Under the pieces are notes generated by a model that was not told where the DNA came from, did no database searches, and saw only the letters and a program-made list of their open reading frames with translations. The translations under genes and the position numbers were made by a program. Shown one piece after another: positions 43,296 through 51,464 of a stretch of 63,270 nucleotides of DNA (position 1 is its first letter; every line of letters starts with the position of its first letter). This DNA comes from Bacteroidia bacterium (GTDB lineage: Bacteria > Bacteroidota > Bacteroidia > CAILMK01 > JBBDIG01): the NCBI GenBank assembly GCA_040880525.1, contig JBBDIG010000058.1:1-63270 (forward strand), read 5' to 3'.

Positions 43296-43395
43296 GTTAC
43301 AGGTTTTTACGAAGGATTAAGCCAGCTTTTACCGGTTCCATTGGCGGGAGACATTTTTTGGCCCTGCCTGTTTTCACAGCCTTTATAAAATTATA

Positions 43396-43776
43396 ATGCT
43401 CAAGCACACCCGTCTTTACAGCATCCTTTTTTGTAAATGCCCGCGATGCCACCAGGGGAAAATGTTTAAGAACCCAAATCCTTATGCGCTGAATGACCTT
43501 TTCAAAATGCCGGAAAATTGCCCGGAATGCGGACAGAAATATGACCTGGAGCCTGGATTTTATTGGGGCGCAATGTACGTGAGTTATGGCCTGAACGTGG
43601 GCATTGTGCTTCCGCTGGCGGGGGTTGTTTATTACGTCTGGGACTTTTCCTTTTGGGCTATCCTGGTATCTCTTGTCGTTTTGCAGATCATAGTTACGCC
43701 TTACATCTTCCGCATTTCGCGGGCTATATGGCTCAACTTTTTTGTAGGGTATGATCCCTCAACCCGTAAGCGATGA
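43396..43776 (+). CDS. DUF983 membrane protein
   Basis: The 126-residue protein has a zinc-ribbon-like pair of CxxC motifs (KCPRCHQGKMF and CPECGQKYD), the family signature LEPGFYWGAMYVSYG, and two membrane helices (about 58-76 and 82-102). DUF983 proteins occur in Bacteroidota and Alphaproteobacteria, with no established biochemical role. Its stop overlaps the next ATG by four bases, making it the first gene of a three-gene unit that ends with a MutS-like ATPase. Confidence 0.88.
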   Translation: MLKHTRLYSILFCKCPRCHQGKMFKNPNPYALNDLFKMPENCPECGQKYDLEPGFYWGAMYVSYGLNVGIVLPLAGVVYYVWDFSFWAILVSLVVLQIIVTPYIFRISRAIWLNFFVGYDPSTRKR

Positions 43777-44594
43777 GTTGGGTGCTGATAATATTGACCG
43801 GTATCGTGCTGGCTGCTGTTGTTTTGGGCGGGCCGCTTATCGCAGTGATCACCATTTTTGACCGCTCCCGCACGAAGCTGCGAATTGTTCTCATCACGGG
43901 TATTTTGCTCATTCTCCTGGGTTTTGGGGTCGTCTATTCAGGCCTTGATGAACTGATCGTGAATTTCCTCTTTCCACTCGGAATTTTTAACCTTTTGGTG
44001 TGGGGATTTAAAAAGCACTATAAGCCGGTTCACCGTCATTTTAAATCAGTGAATGAAGAAGCGATAGAAGAAGGTGAACTCAGTGAACTGCGCCTGGAAC
44101 TGAATGAGAATAAGGCCTCAGCGGAGACATTAATGCCTGTTAAAAGCAAAGCCGAAAGGTTGCTCAATATTCCATTATGGTTAAGCTTTGGTATCGGGCT
44201 TGGCCTTATCCTGCTCTTTTTTGAATTTTTAAATAATGAATTAAATTTTGATAATATTACTGGTTGGATATTTACTCTGGTTCTCAATTATTTAATTATT
44301 ATTTCCGGGTTAGTATTTTTTGTATCTGTTTATATTAAAAAGAATTTATCCAAAATAGCCTTTCAGCATCTTATTTTAAATGTGGCACTAACTGCTCTTT
44401 TAATTACGCTGTTTCAAAAAAGCCTGTATTTTTTTGAGCACCTTGCCTGGGATAAAAAGGAGATTTTAGCCAAAACGCTGTTAACCGATTATATAATAAA
44501 CTTTGGTATTGGCGCTATTCTGGGCTATATTCTTCTGCCCGGTAAAAATTTGTTATTTAAAGATTTAACCAAAAGAAACAGAGAAAAACACTAG
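43773..44594 (+). CDS. Polytopic membrane protein, unknown function
   Basis: The 273-residue protein shows about seven hydrophobic helices: roughly residues 2-28, 34-52, 56-75, 136-154, 165-190, 197-213 and 240-257. A charged cytosolic segment separates the first three (about 78-130, rich in Glu/Lys). It overlaps the DUF983 gene by ATGA and is three bases from the MutS-like gene, so all three are co-translated. No family was recognised. The second half is A+T-rich. Confidence 0.75.
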   Translation: MSWVLIILTGIVLAAVVLGGPLIAVITIFDRSRTKLRIVLITGILLILLGFGVVYSGLDELIVNFLFPLGIFNLLVWGFKKHYKPVHRHFKSVNEEAIEEGELSELRLELNENKASAETLMPVKSKAERLLNIPLWLSFGIGLGLILLFFEFLNNELNFDNITGWIFTLVLNYLIIISGLVFFVSVYIKKNLSKIAFQHLILNVALTALLITLFQKSLYFFEHLAWDKKEILAKTLLTDYIINFGIGAILGYILLPGKNLLFKDLTKRNREKH

Positions 44595-44597
44595 CTG

Positions 44598-46415
44598 ATG
44601 GCCACTGATTTACCCAAAGAAGTATACGAGCAGAAACTGCTATCCGCCACCTCTTCTCTCGGAAAGGTAAAGAACCAACTGAACACGATCGTGGTCGCCA
44701 GGCTCATGGTTTTTATTATTGCGATTATTCTTATTGCGCTGACCTTCCGAATTTCCATTCTGATCAGCACATCAATATTTATTGTGGCATCCATTGCTTT
44801 TATATTTCTTGTAAAAAAACATTTAAAACTAAAGGAACAGGAAGCCGATCTGAAATTGCGTCTGCGCATCAACAAGGAGGAAATTGCGTATCTGGAAGGC
44901 GACCTTACCGCTTTTGCTGCGGGAGAGGAATTCAGCAGCCATGAACATTCCTATTCGCTCGATCTGGACATTTTTGGAGAAGGGTCACTTTTTCAAAGCA
45001 TAAACCGCACAGGAACCATGCGGGGAAAGGAACTCCTGGCATGGTGGCTCGCTAATCCGCTGCAAGAAATAGATGAAATAAAACTACGGCAGGAAGCTGT
45101 GCAGGAATTAGCGGCTAAAACTGACTGGCGGCAAAGCTTCAGAGTGCGGACGCTGCGTGAAAATGAAAAACCGGACTGGCAAAAGGAATTGCTGCATTGG
45201 GTAAATCATCCTGTGCAGGTTGTGGACAATGTATTTCTGAAAACAGCACTTTTCGCAATTCCGGTGCTTACTTTTATTTTAATGGGTTTGATGCTGGCAG
45301 GCTATGTATCTTTCTTCGTTTTTCTGGCCTATTTTATTCTTGTGCCCTTCGGTATCACCGGGTTTAGGGTGAAGCGTATTAATCGCATCCACAGCACTTT
45401 GTCAGGTAAGGTAAACCTGCTGCAGCAATATGGCCACCTGTTGTTCCTGATAGAAGGCGAGCATTGGAAAAGCGCACTGGCTACAAAAGAGCAGGAACAA
45501 CTCCGGGAGGCGGGCAGAACGGCAGGCGAACATATCCGGCAATTGGCCCGCCTTGCCTCATCTTTGGACAATCGGTTGAACATGATCGCAGCATTGGTGC
45601 TCAACGGTTTTCTGCTGTGGGACCTGCATTATGTTCGCGCTATCCGGAAATGGCAGGAGGCGCATGGCGGGCATGTGGAACATTGGATTTCGGCCATCGC
45701 GACTTTTGATGCACTCAGCAGCCTCGCGACTTTTGCTTTCAACCATCCCCGTTTTGCTTTGCCGGAGCTGGCTGCTACCGATGATTTTTTGATGGAAACG
45801 CTGGAATTGGGCCATCCGCTTTTGCATGAAAAAGAACGTGTGGATAACAACATCAGCTTCGGAAAAAATGAGCGGTTGTACTTGGTGACTGGCGCCAACA
45901 TGGCCGGCAAAAGCACCTTTCTCCGCACGGTGGGCGTAAATCTGGTGCTGGCCATGAACGGAACGCCTGTATGCGCCCGCAGTTTCAGGTTTGCGCCCAT
46001 CCGCCTGTTTACCGGGATGCGCACGCGCGATTCGTTGCAGAAGCATGAAAGTTATTTTTTTGCAGAGTTAAAGCGATTGCAGCAACTGATCCGGCAGTTG
46101 CGAACAGGAGCGAGGCTATTCATTATTCTTGATGAAATTCTGAAAGGAACCAACAGCCAGGACCAGCACCAGGGATCGGAAGCCCTGATCCGCCAACTGG
46201 TGAAACTGGACGCTTACGGCCTTATTGCTACCCACGACCTTGCGCTCGGCTCCCTGGCAGCAGAATTTCCGCATCTCGCAAATAAACGGTTCGAAGTTGA
46301 AATTCAAAATGATAAACTCAATTTTGATTACAAATTAAAAGATGGTATTTCCCAAAATTTAAATGCCACCTTTTTAATGCGACAAATGGGGATCAGTGAT
46401 TTAAGTGAGCAGTGA
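44598..46415 (+). CDS. Membrane-anchored MutS-family ATPase
   Basis: The 605-residue protein has a C-terminal MutS ATPase domain with Walker A G432ANMAGKST440, MRTRDSLQKHESYFFAELKRL, Walker B FIILDEILKGTNS (D512-E513), and LIATHDLALGSLA (the switch His). The mismatch-recognition and connector domains are absent. It carries four predicted membrane helices in two pairs: about 35-75 (MVFIIAIILIALTF, STSIFIVASIAFIFLV) and about 212-250. Homologues in Bacteroidota are labelled 'MutS-related' with no proven role in repair. The last codons, SEQ and stop, lie inside the heptamer array that starts at 46404. Confidence 0.85.
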   Translation: MATDLPKEVYEQKLLSATSSLGKVKNQLNTIVVARLMVFIIAIILIALTFRISILISTSIFIVASIAFIFLVKKHLKLKEQEADLKLRLRINKEEIAYLEGDLTAFAAGEEFSSHEHSYSLDLDIFGEGSLFQSINRTGTMRGKELLAWWLANPLQEIDEIKLRQEAVQELAAKTDWRQSFRVRTLRENEKPDWQKELLHWVNHPVQVVDNVFLKTALFAIPVLTFILMGLMLAGYVSFFVFLAYFILVPFGITGFRVKRINRIHSTLSGKVNLLQQYGHLLFLIEGEHWKSALATKEQEQLREAGRTAGEHIRQLARLASSLDNRLNMIAALVLNGFLLWDLHYVRAIRKWQEAHGGHVEHWISAIATFDALSSLATFAFNHPRFALPELAATDDFLMETLELGHPLLHEKERVDNNISFGKNERLYLVTGANMAGKSTFLRTVGVNLVLAMNGTPVCARSFRFAPIRLFTGMRTRDSLQKHESYFFAELKRLQQLIRQLRTGARLFIILDEILKGTNSQDQHQGSEALIRQLVKLDAYGLIATHDLALGSLAAEFPHLANKRFEVEIQNDKLNFDYKLKDGISQNLNATFLMRQMGISDLSEQ

Positions 46416-46495
46416 GCAGTTAATCAGTGAGTAGTGAGTAGTGAATAGTGAATAGTGAATAGTGAGCAGTGAGTAGTGAGTAGTGAATAGTGAAC
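46404..46495. repeat. Heptamer array AGTGARY, 13 units
   Basis: Thirteen head-to-tail units of AGTGAGT, AGTGAAT, AGTGAGC or AGTGAAC, with one octamer (AGTTAATC). The array begins within the last four codons of the MutS-like gene and runs 80 bases past it. Because seven is not a multiple of three, slippage would alter the gene's end. Confidence 0.9.
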
Positions 46496-46511
46496 AAGGC
46501 ACATGAAGCAA

Positions 46512-46560
46512 TGAACATTGAACGCGGAACACGGAACACGGAACATGGAACGTGAAACAC
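46512..46560. repeat. Second short tandem array, GAACACG-type
   Basis: About six degenerate units of 7-8 bases (TGAACAT, TGAACGCG, GAACACG twice, GAACATG, GAACGTG). It follows the first array after a 16-base gap and stops just before the end of the convergent gene at 46567. Confidence 0.8.
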
Positions 46561-46566
46561 TTCAAT

Positions 46567-47580
46567 TCACGCTTTATAAATTCCGAAGTAAATAAACAGA
46601 TGCACGAAGTTTAAGAGGCGGAATTTGTTATTCATATTTTTGCTTTCCTTCCAGGCAAAACGCGCGAAAGCACTCATTTTAGGTATCATATCCTGCACAT
46701 TGGATACCTGTTCGTTGTAGGTTTCTTTTTTCGATTCAAAAAAATTACGTAACAAATATTTGATGAGCGGATTGAGCAAATAAAACCATGCGAAAATAAT
46801 AAGCAAAGTACGCAGTAACTGGAAAATTGCAGCCTCCGCAGAAAAATAAATATACTCAAACAGCACGACAAATGCCGTTAATAAAATGAATACTAAAGTT
46901 ATCCCGTAATTCTTTTTTTTCTTTTTCCCTCCTGTTTTTAAAGGAATTGTAAATACAAACCGATTGCTGATGCTTTCCAGCTTCTCCTGCTCCCGCTGCA
47001 AAATTGTCGGAAGACTGCCGGCCAACAACCCGATGGCAATGCCGCCCAGCGCATAAGTGCCGGTATAAAGCACTACCAGCCAAAAAGAAACGGACACTTC
47101 TTCCGGTATTTTTACGAAGTGCATTTTTTCAGTAACCTGGATCATGAACTGGTCTATGGCTTTCCATATTGACATTCCGTAAAGCAGGGTGAGAATGATG
47201 ATCTTTTGAGCGGCAGAACTGACCATGCTGAAAAGAGCAGTAAAAACCGCAGCCACCCGGTAAGAAGGCAGGATGCCGAAAAAGAGCATTCCGAAACCGG
47301 CCTGCATACTCACAGCCAGATAGGCACCCGGTGGGGAATGCGGGCTGACGGAGAATTTAATGACGAGCACGAATAGGAGCGCGCGGCCCAGATCGCGCAT
47401 TTTTTGCTGTGAGTGCCACGCGATAAGGCTGATATAGATAACTGCAAGCCCGCCCACAATTAGTCCGGTGAAGGGTGTTTTCAGCGCATGGAAAAAACCT
47501 CCCAGGCCACATTCTGTTATGGCCCAGAGTACCGTGATCCTGTTTACGGCTTTGCTTGATTGCAGAGTTGAGTTTTCCAT
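46567..47580 (-). CDS. Polytopic membrane protein, unknown function
   Basis: The 337-residue protein has about seven helices. The most hydrophobic are near residues 36-56 (LIVGGLAVIYISLIAW), 65-85, 96-118, 125-146, 166-190, 228-250 and 258-280. A KKKKK stretch lies near 220. The first half resembles a substrate-binding-type membrane component (FFGILPSYRVAAVFTALFSM), but no family could be named. The frame opens upstream to 47643; ATG 47580 is chosen because a near-consensus CATATTTG lies about 16 bases before it. The gene is divergent from aat. Confidence 0.7.
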   Translation of the reverse strand: MENSTLQSSKAVNRITVLWAITECGLGGFFHALKTPFTGLIVGGLAVIYISLIAWHSQQKMRDLGRALLFVLVIKFSVSPHSPPGAYLAVSMQAGFGMLFFGILPSYRVAAVFTALFSMVSSAAQKIIILTLLYGMSIWKAIDQFMIQVTEKMHFVKIPEEVSVSFWLVVLYTGTYALGGIAIGLLAGSLPTILQREQEKLESISNRFVFTIPLKTGGKKKKKNYGITLVFILLTAFVVLFEYIYFSAEAAIFQLLRTLLIIFAWFYLLNPLIKYLLRNFFESKKETYNEQVSNVQDMIPKMSAFARFAWKESKNMNNKFRLLNFVHLFIYFGIYKA

Positions 47581-47747
47581 CTGGTTCTTTGGCAAATATG
47601 CAATTCTGAATGGTATTTTTAAAGGCATATATTCAGTAGCCAATTGGAAGGGTTATTAAAAATATGGAAATAAACAATGCTATTGATTGTTATCAATAAT
47701 TATAAAAAATAAGTGGTAGTAATTAAATAATTTGTAAAATAAAAAAT

Positions 47748-48440
47748 ATGCCTGTATTTGCCATAAGCAAAAATGAGTTGCGATTTCCGGATCCACGGCT
47801 GGCGGATGATGAGGGATTGCTGGCGGTGGGCGGAGATCTTTCTACGGAGCGGTTGCTCCTGGCTTATTCACACGGCATATTTCCCTGGTTTTCTGAAGGG
47901 CAGCCAGTGCTTTGGTGGAGTCCCGATCCGCGATTTGTGCTCTACCCGTCAAAGCTAAAAATCTCAAGAAGCCTGAAGCAGGTTTTGCGGCAGAAAAAAT
48001 TTACGGTAACGTTTGACCAGGATTTTTCTTCCGTGATAAAGCTATGTAAAAAGGCGGAGCGGCCAGGCCAGGACGGTACATGGATCACCAAAGAAATGCA
48101 GCAGGCTTACATCCGGCTTCATGAGGCTGGATTTGCGCATTCCGTGGAGGTGTGGTACGAAAAGGAATTGGCAGGTGGCCTTTATGGTGTGTCTCTGGGT
48201 GCCTGCTTTTCTGGCGAAAGCATGTTCCACCTGCAGCCGGATGCCTCGAAAGTCGCACTCTTTTATCTCGCTGAACAGTTGAAGCGATGGGATTTTCGAT
48301 TCATTGACTGCCAGGTTTATACTCCGCATCTTGAACGGATGGGTGCTGAAGAAATTCCCCGTAACAGCTTTCTCTATGAATTAAAGGCCGGAATTAATAT
48401 GCCCACCAAAAAAGACACGTGGAGCAAACTCTCTGAATAA
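47748..48440 (+). CDS. aat: Leucyl/phenylalanyl-tRNA-protein transferase
   Basis: It adds Leu or Phe to N-terminal Lys or Arg of proteins, marking them for ClpAP in the bacterial N-degron pathway. The 230-residue protein has the family pattern FPDPRLADDEGLLAVGGDLSTERLLLAYSHGIFPWFSEGQPVLWWSPDPRFVL (seen across residues 12-65), DGTWITKEMQQAYIRLHEAGFAHSVE, and a C-terminal GNAT-like fold with GVSLGACFSGESMFH and LAEQLKRWDF. Full length, no irregularity. Confidence 0.95.
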   Translation: MPVFAISKNELRFPDPRLADDEGLLAVGGDLSTERLLLAYSHGIFPWFSEGQPVLWWSPDPRFVLYPSKLKISRSLKQVLRQKKFTVTFDQDFSSVIKLCKKAERPGQDGTWITKEMQQAYIRLHEAGFAHSVEVWYEKELAGGLYGVSLGACFSGESMFHLQPDASKVALFYLAEQLKRWDFRFIDCQVYTPHLERMGAEEIPRNSFLYELKAGINMPTKKDTWSKLSE

Positions 48441-48693
48441 AAGGTCTGCATCGGGGAGCTTTCAAAATAAATCCAGATTTCTTAAAGGGAAGCCCCAAAA
48501 ATTTTAGTGGATACGGAATTAGTTATTTCATTCAAAACAAAGAGGATATAATCGAAATTACCCTGATTGAAATGTTTTATAAAAAATGGTTCTGCAATCT
48601 GATATTTCGAACTGCAAAGCGAGCTCCAACCGTATTAATATTTCGGGCATTTCTGCAAGATTCCGCTAAATTTTCGTTTTTTCGCAGGCCAGC

Positions 48694-48852
48694 ATGAAAG
48701 AAACTCATCAGGATCAAAATAATAGTAAACAGGAGTTAACTCCGACAGGTCTGCCGTTCGGTATGAGCTGGAATGGTTTCTATACCATCGTGGTGGTTTG
48801 GCTGGTCGTGCAGATCATTCTCTTCTACCTCATTACAATCCTGCTGGCATGA
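48694..48852 (+). CDS. Small membrane protein coupled to a sodium/solute symporter
   Basis: A 52-residue protein starting at ATG 48694: polar N-terminus (MKETHQDQNNSKQEL), then NGFYTIVVVWLVVQIILFYLITILLA, which is one long membrane helix at the C-terminus. Its TGA overlaps the symporter ATG (ATGA at 48849-48852), a hallmark of translational coupling. Several sodium/solute symporters have a tiny partner protein with one or two helices, and this is a good candidate for one. No named family was recognised. Confidence 0.75.
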   Translation: MKETHQDQNNSKQELTPTGLPFGMSWNGFYTIVVVWLVVQIILFYLITILLA

Positions 48853-50576
48853 CGGGACTGGACTGGGGGGTGATGCTATTTACGCTGCTGTTCATTGTGG
48901 CGTATGGAACCTGGAAAACATGGCGCAATCGCAATATTGGTGATTATTTGCTGGGCGATAAACATGACAGGTGGTGGACTATTGGACTTTCTGTTATGGC
49001 CACGCAGGCCAGCGCCATCACATTTCTTTCTACTCCGGGGCAGGCTTATAATGAAGGGATGGGTTTCGTTCAGTTCTATTTCGGGCTGCCGATCGCGATG
49101 ATCATAATTTCGGTGGTCTTTATTCCTCTTTATTACCGGCTCAAAGTTTATACTGCTTATGAGTTTCTGGAATCGCGTTTCAACCTGAGGATGCGGATGT
49201 TCACTGCGTTTCTGTTTCTGATGTCGCGGGGGCTGGCAGCCGGGATCACCATTTATGCCCCGGCCATTATACTTTCCCAGATATTAGGATGGAGCCTCAC
49301 CTTTACCAATATTTTTATTGGCGTTCTTGTGATCATATATACCGTAAGTGGTGGCACGCGGGCCGTGAGCCAAACCCATAAGCAGCAAATGGCGGTGATT
49401 TTCCTGGGAATGTTCATCGCCTTCGGATTCCTGGTTTACTACATCGGGCAGAGTGTGGGCCTGAGGGATGCTTTGCGTGTAGCTGGAAAGATGGGAAAGA
49501 TGGAGATTATCGAGCTGGAATTTAATGCTGAATCTCGATACAATATATGGAGTGGCCTTATCGGAGGGTTGTTTCTGCAGCTCAGTTATTTTGGCACAGA
49601 CCAGAGTCAGGTGCAGCGCTATCTCTCCGGAAGCTCCGTCCGCGAAAGCCGGCTGGGCCTGCTTTTTAATGGAATGGTGAAGATTCCCATGCAATTCTTC
49701 ATTCTGCTCACGGGCGTCCTCGTTTTTCTGTTTTACCAGTTTCACCAGCCTCCGGTGTTTTTCAACCAGGCTTCTTTGAACAAAGTTGAACAGCAGGATT
49801 CATTTCAGGTATTGCAACAGCAGTATGATGAAATTTTTGATGAAAAACAGAAGGAGATCGCAGTAATGGTTTCAGGTATGGAATCAGGAAATTCCGGGCA
49901 GGTTGACAGGGCCACGGCATCCGTCAACAGGCTTGAGGCAGAAGGCAACCAGATACGAAACGCTGTAGCGGGCCTGATTTCACGTACAGATCCAAATGAT
50001 AAAACGGTGAGCGATGGCAAGCCCAAAGACCATGATTATGTATTTATCTGGTGGGTCACTCATTTTCTCCCGGCTGGCCTTGTAGGGCTTTTGCTGGCCG
50101 TCATTTTCTCGGGAGCTATGTCCTCCACTTCTTCAGAGCTCACTTCACTTGCCTCCACTACCACAGTTGATTTCTATAAGCGCGCATTTGTGCAGAACGC
50201 TGGTGATCAGCACTATGTCTGGGCTTCCCGCAGTTTCACCTTGCTTTTTGGCATCCTGGCCATTGTGTTCGCCACGCTTGCTTCACTTTTCGAGAACCTG
50301 ATACAGGCCGTAAATATTCTTGGTTCTCTTTTTTATGGAACCATCCTCGGAATATTTCTGGTGGCCTTTTTCGTAAAGCGGGTGCAGGGAAATGCGGTTT
50401 TTATTGCAGCGCTTCTTACGCAAACCTGCATCATCGTCATATTTGTCCTGGGAAGAATGGAGATTATGGAACTGGGCTATCTGTGGTACAATTTGCTGGG
50501 GCCAGCGCTCGTCATCATTTTATCTATGATATTGCAGGAACTGCTGCCTGGTAAACCTCCAGCCACGGAATCATAA
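48849..50576 (+). CDS. Sodium/solute symporter (SSS family)
   Basis: The 575-residue protein has the SSS fold with about thirteen helices. GDYLLGDKHDRWWTIGLSVMATQASAITFLSTPG marks helix 1-2; GLSFAxxx-type text, YTVSGGTRAVSQTHKQQ, and GLLLAVIFSGAMSSTSSELTSLASTTTVDFY (sodium site helix) follow. A long charged insert of about 90 residues (about 305-400, NQASLNKVEQQDSFQ ... TVSDGKPKDHDYV) interrupts the membrane part and may be a soluble domain. The frame extends upstream to 48798, but ATG 48849 overlaps the small ORF and matches the family start. The solute is unknown. Confidence 0.88.
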   Translation: MTGLDWGVMLFTLLFIVAYGTWKTWRNRNIGDYLLGDKHDRWWTIGLSVMATQASAITFLSTPGQAYNEGMGFVQFYFGLPIAMIIISVVFIPLYYRLKVYTAYEFLESRFNLRMRMFTAFLFLMSRGLAAGITIYAPAIILSQILGWSLTFTNIFIGVLVIIYTVSGGTRAVSQTHKQQMAVIFLGMFIAFGFLVYYIGQSVGLRDALRVAGKMGKMEIIELEFNAESRYNIWSGLIGGLFLQLSYFGTDQSQVQRYLSGSSVRESRLGLLFNGMVKIPMQFFILLTGVLVFLFYQFHQPPVFFNQASLNKVEQQDSFQVLQQQYDEIFDEKQKEIAVMVSGMESGNSGQVDRATASVNRLEAEGNQIRNAVAGLISRTDPNDKTVSDGKPKDHDYVFIWWVTHFLPAGLVGLLLAVIFSGAMSSTSSELTSLASTTTVDFYKRAFVQNAGDQHYVWASRSFTLLFGILAIVFATLASLFENLIQAVNILGSLFYGTILGIFLVAFFVKRVQGNAVFIAALLTQTCIIVIFVLGRMEIMELGYLWYNLLGPALVIILSMILQELLPGKPPATES

Positions 50577-50609
50577 CCAATCCCGGCCGCGCAGTTTTCG
50601 CCCAAAAAA

Positions 50610-50641
50610 AAACCTCATCAGCAATAACTAATGAGGTTTTA
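50610..50641. terminator. Bidirectional terminator
   Basis: AAAACCTCAT (50610-50619), loop, ATGAGGTTTT (50632-50641), with A-run before and T-run after. It lies between the symporter gene and the convergent DUF4294 gene and fits an intrinsic terminator on both strands. Confidence 0.8.
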
Positions 50642-50665
50642 GATTTTAAAAAGAATTAACAAGGG

Positions 50666-51229
50666 TCAGGAATATCCGAGCATGAAAATGATCGTTTCGA
50701 TCTGCTGCTCTTCTTCTGCATTATAAGCGTCCTTCAGATTCATACCAAATACTTTAGCCAGGCCCTGCCAGAAGAAGGCAGTCAGGCCGCTTTTGTATTC
50801 TTTAATAAGATGATAGGAAGTATTTCCGGTTTCCCTGTCAATAAGCTTTATGAGGAGTTTTCCCTGTCTGACAGTCAGATTCTTCAATTGGTCTGTAAAC
50901 TCGTCCATCAGCTTCTTTTCCTCAGCTTTAAGATAAGCCTGGCGCTGCTTCTCTGTTGGCAGCGTCATCATGTGCTCATCCATATCTTTGATCTTCTGAG
51001 CGGCAAGCTTAGCGTAAGGCATTGTGATCTTAATATCCCGCATGAGGCGGTCATACTTTTTCATTTGACGCCTCGCCTTGCGGCCCATCGTCTCCCGAAC
51101 CTCCACAACTTTGAGTTGCTTCATGATGGTGGTGTCACCCTCTACTCCAATACGTGCTACCATAACCTCCTGAGAAGAAACGGGTTGAAAAGCAAAAACC
51201 GCTAAAAAAATCAACAGTATGTATCGCAT
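50666..51229 (-). CDS. DUF4294 exported protein
   Basis: The 187-residue protein has a signal peptide (MRYILLIFLAVFAFQPVSSQ) and then a DUF4294 domain: ITMPYAKLAAQKIKDMDEHM, QAYLKAEEKKLMDEF, LTVRQGKLLIKLIDRETGNTSYHLIKEYKSGLTAFFWQGLAKVFGMNLK. This is a Bacteroidota-only family of periplasmic proteins without known function. Complete length, convergent with the symporter. Confidence 0.85.
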   Translation of the reverse strand: MRYILLIFLAVFAFQPVSSQEVMVARIGVEGDTTIMKQLKVVEVRETMGRKARRQMKKYDRLMRDIKITMPYAKLAAQKIKDMDEHMMTLPTEKQRQAYLKAEEKKLMDEFTDQLKNLTVRQGKLLIKLIDRETGNTSYHLIKEYKSGLTAFFWQGLAKVFGMNLKDAYNAEEEQQIETIIFMLGYS

Positions 51230-51464
51230 GGTAGTAGCTTTAGTGGATTATCCAAAAAGTCAATTAATGTGCCAGCGGAAATTAAGAATATTATCCATAG
51301 TTCTTGTACATGGCGTAACGTAAGGATTTGAAGGGAATTGTTCTAAAAAAGCAGAGCGGCAGGTTATGTTCAATATTTTTTGAATGGATAGATGGGAAGG
51401 TATACACCTCAGCTGCTGCGGTTTCTTTATATCCTGATTCTTTAGCTCAAGTCGGAGTTCCGGT

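Noticed and set aside
46404-46560. Heptamer arrays considered as CRISPR
   Set aside because: There are no spacers; the units are 7 bases and directly adjacent.
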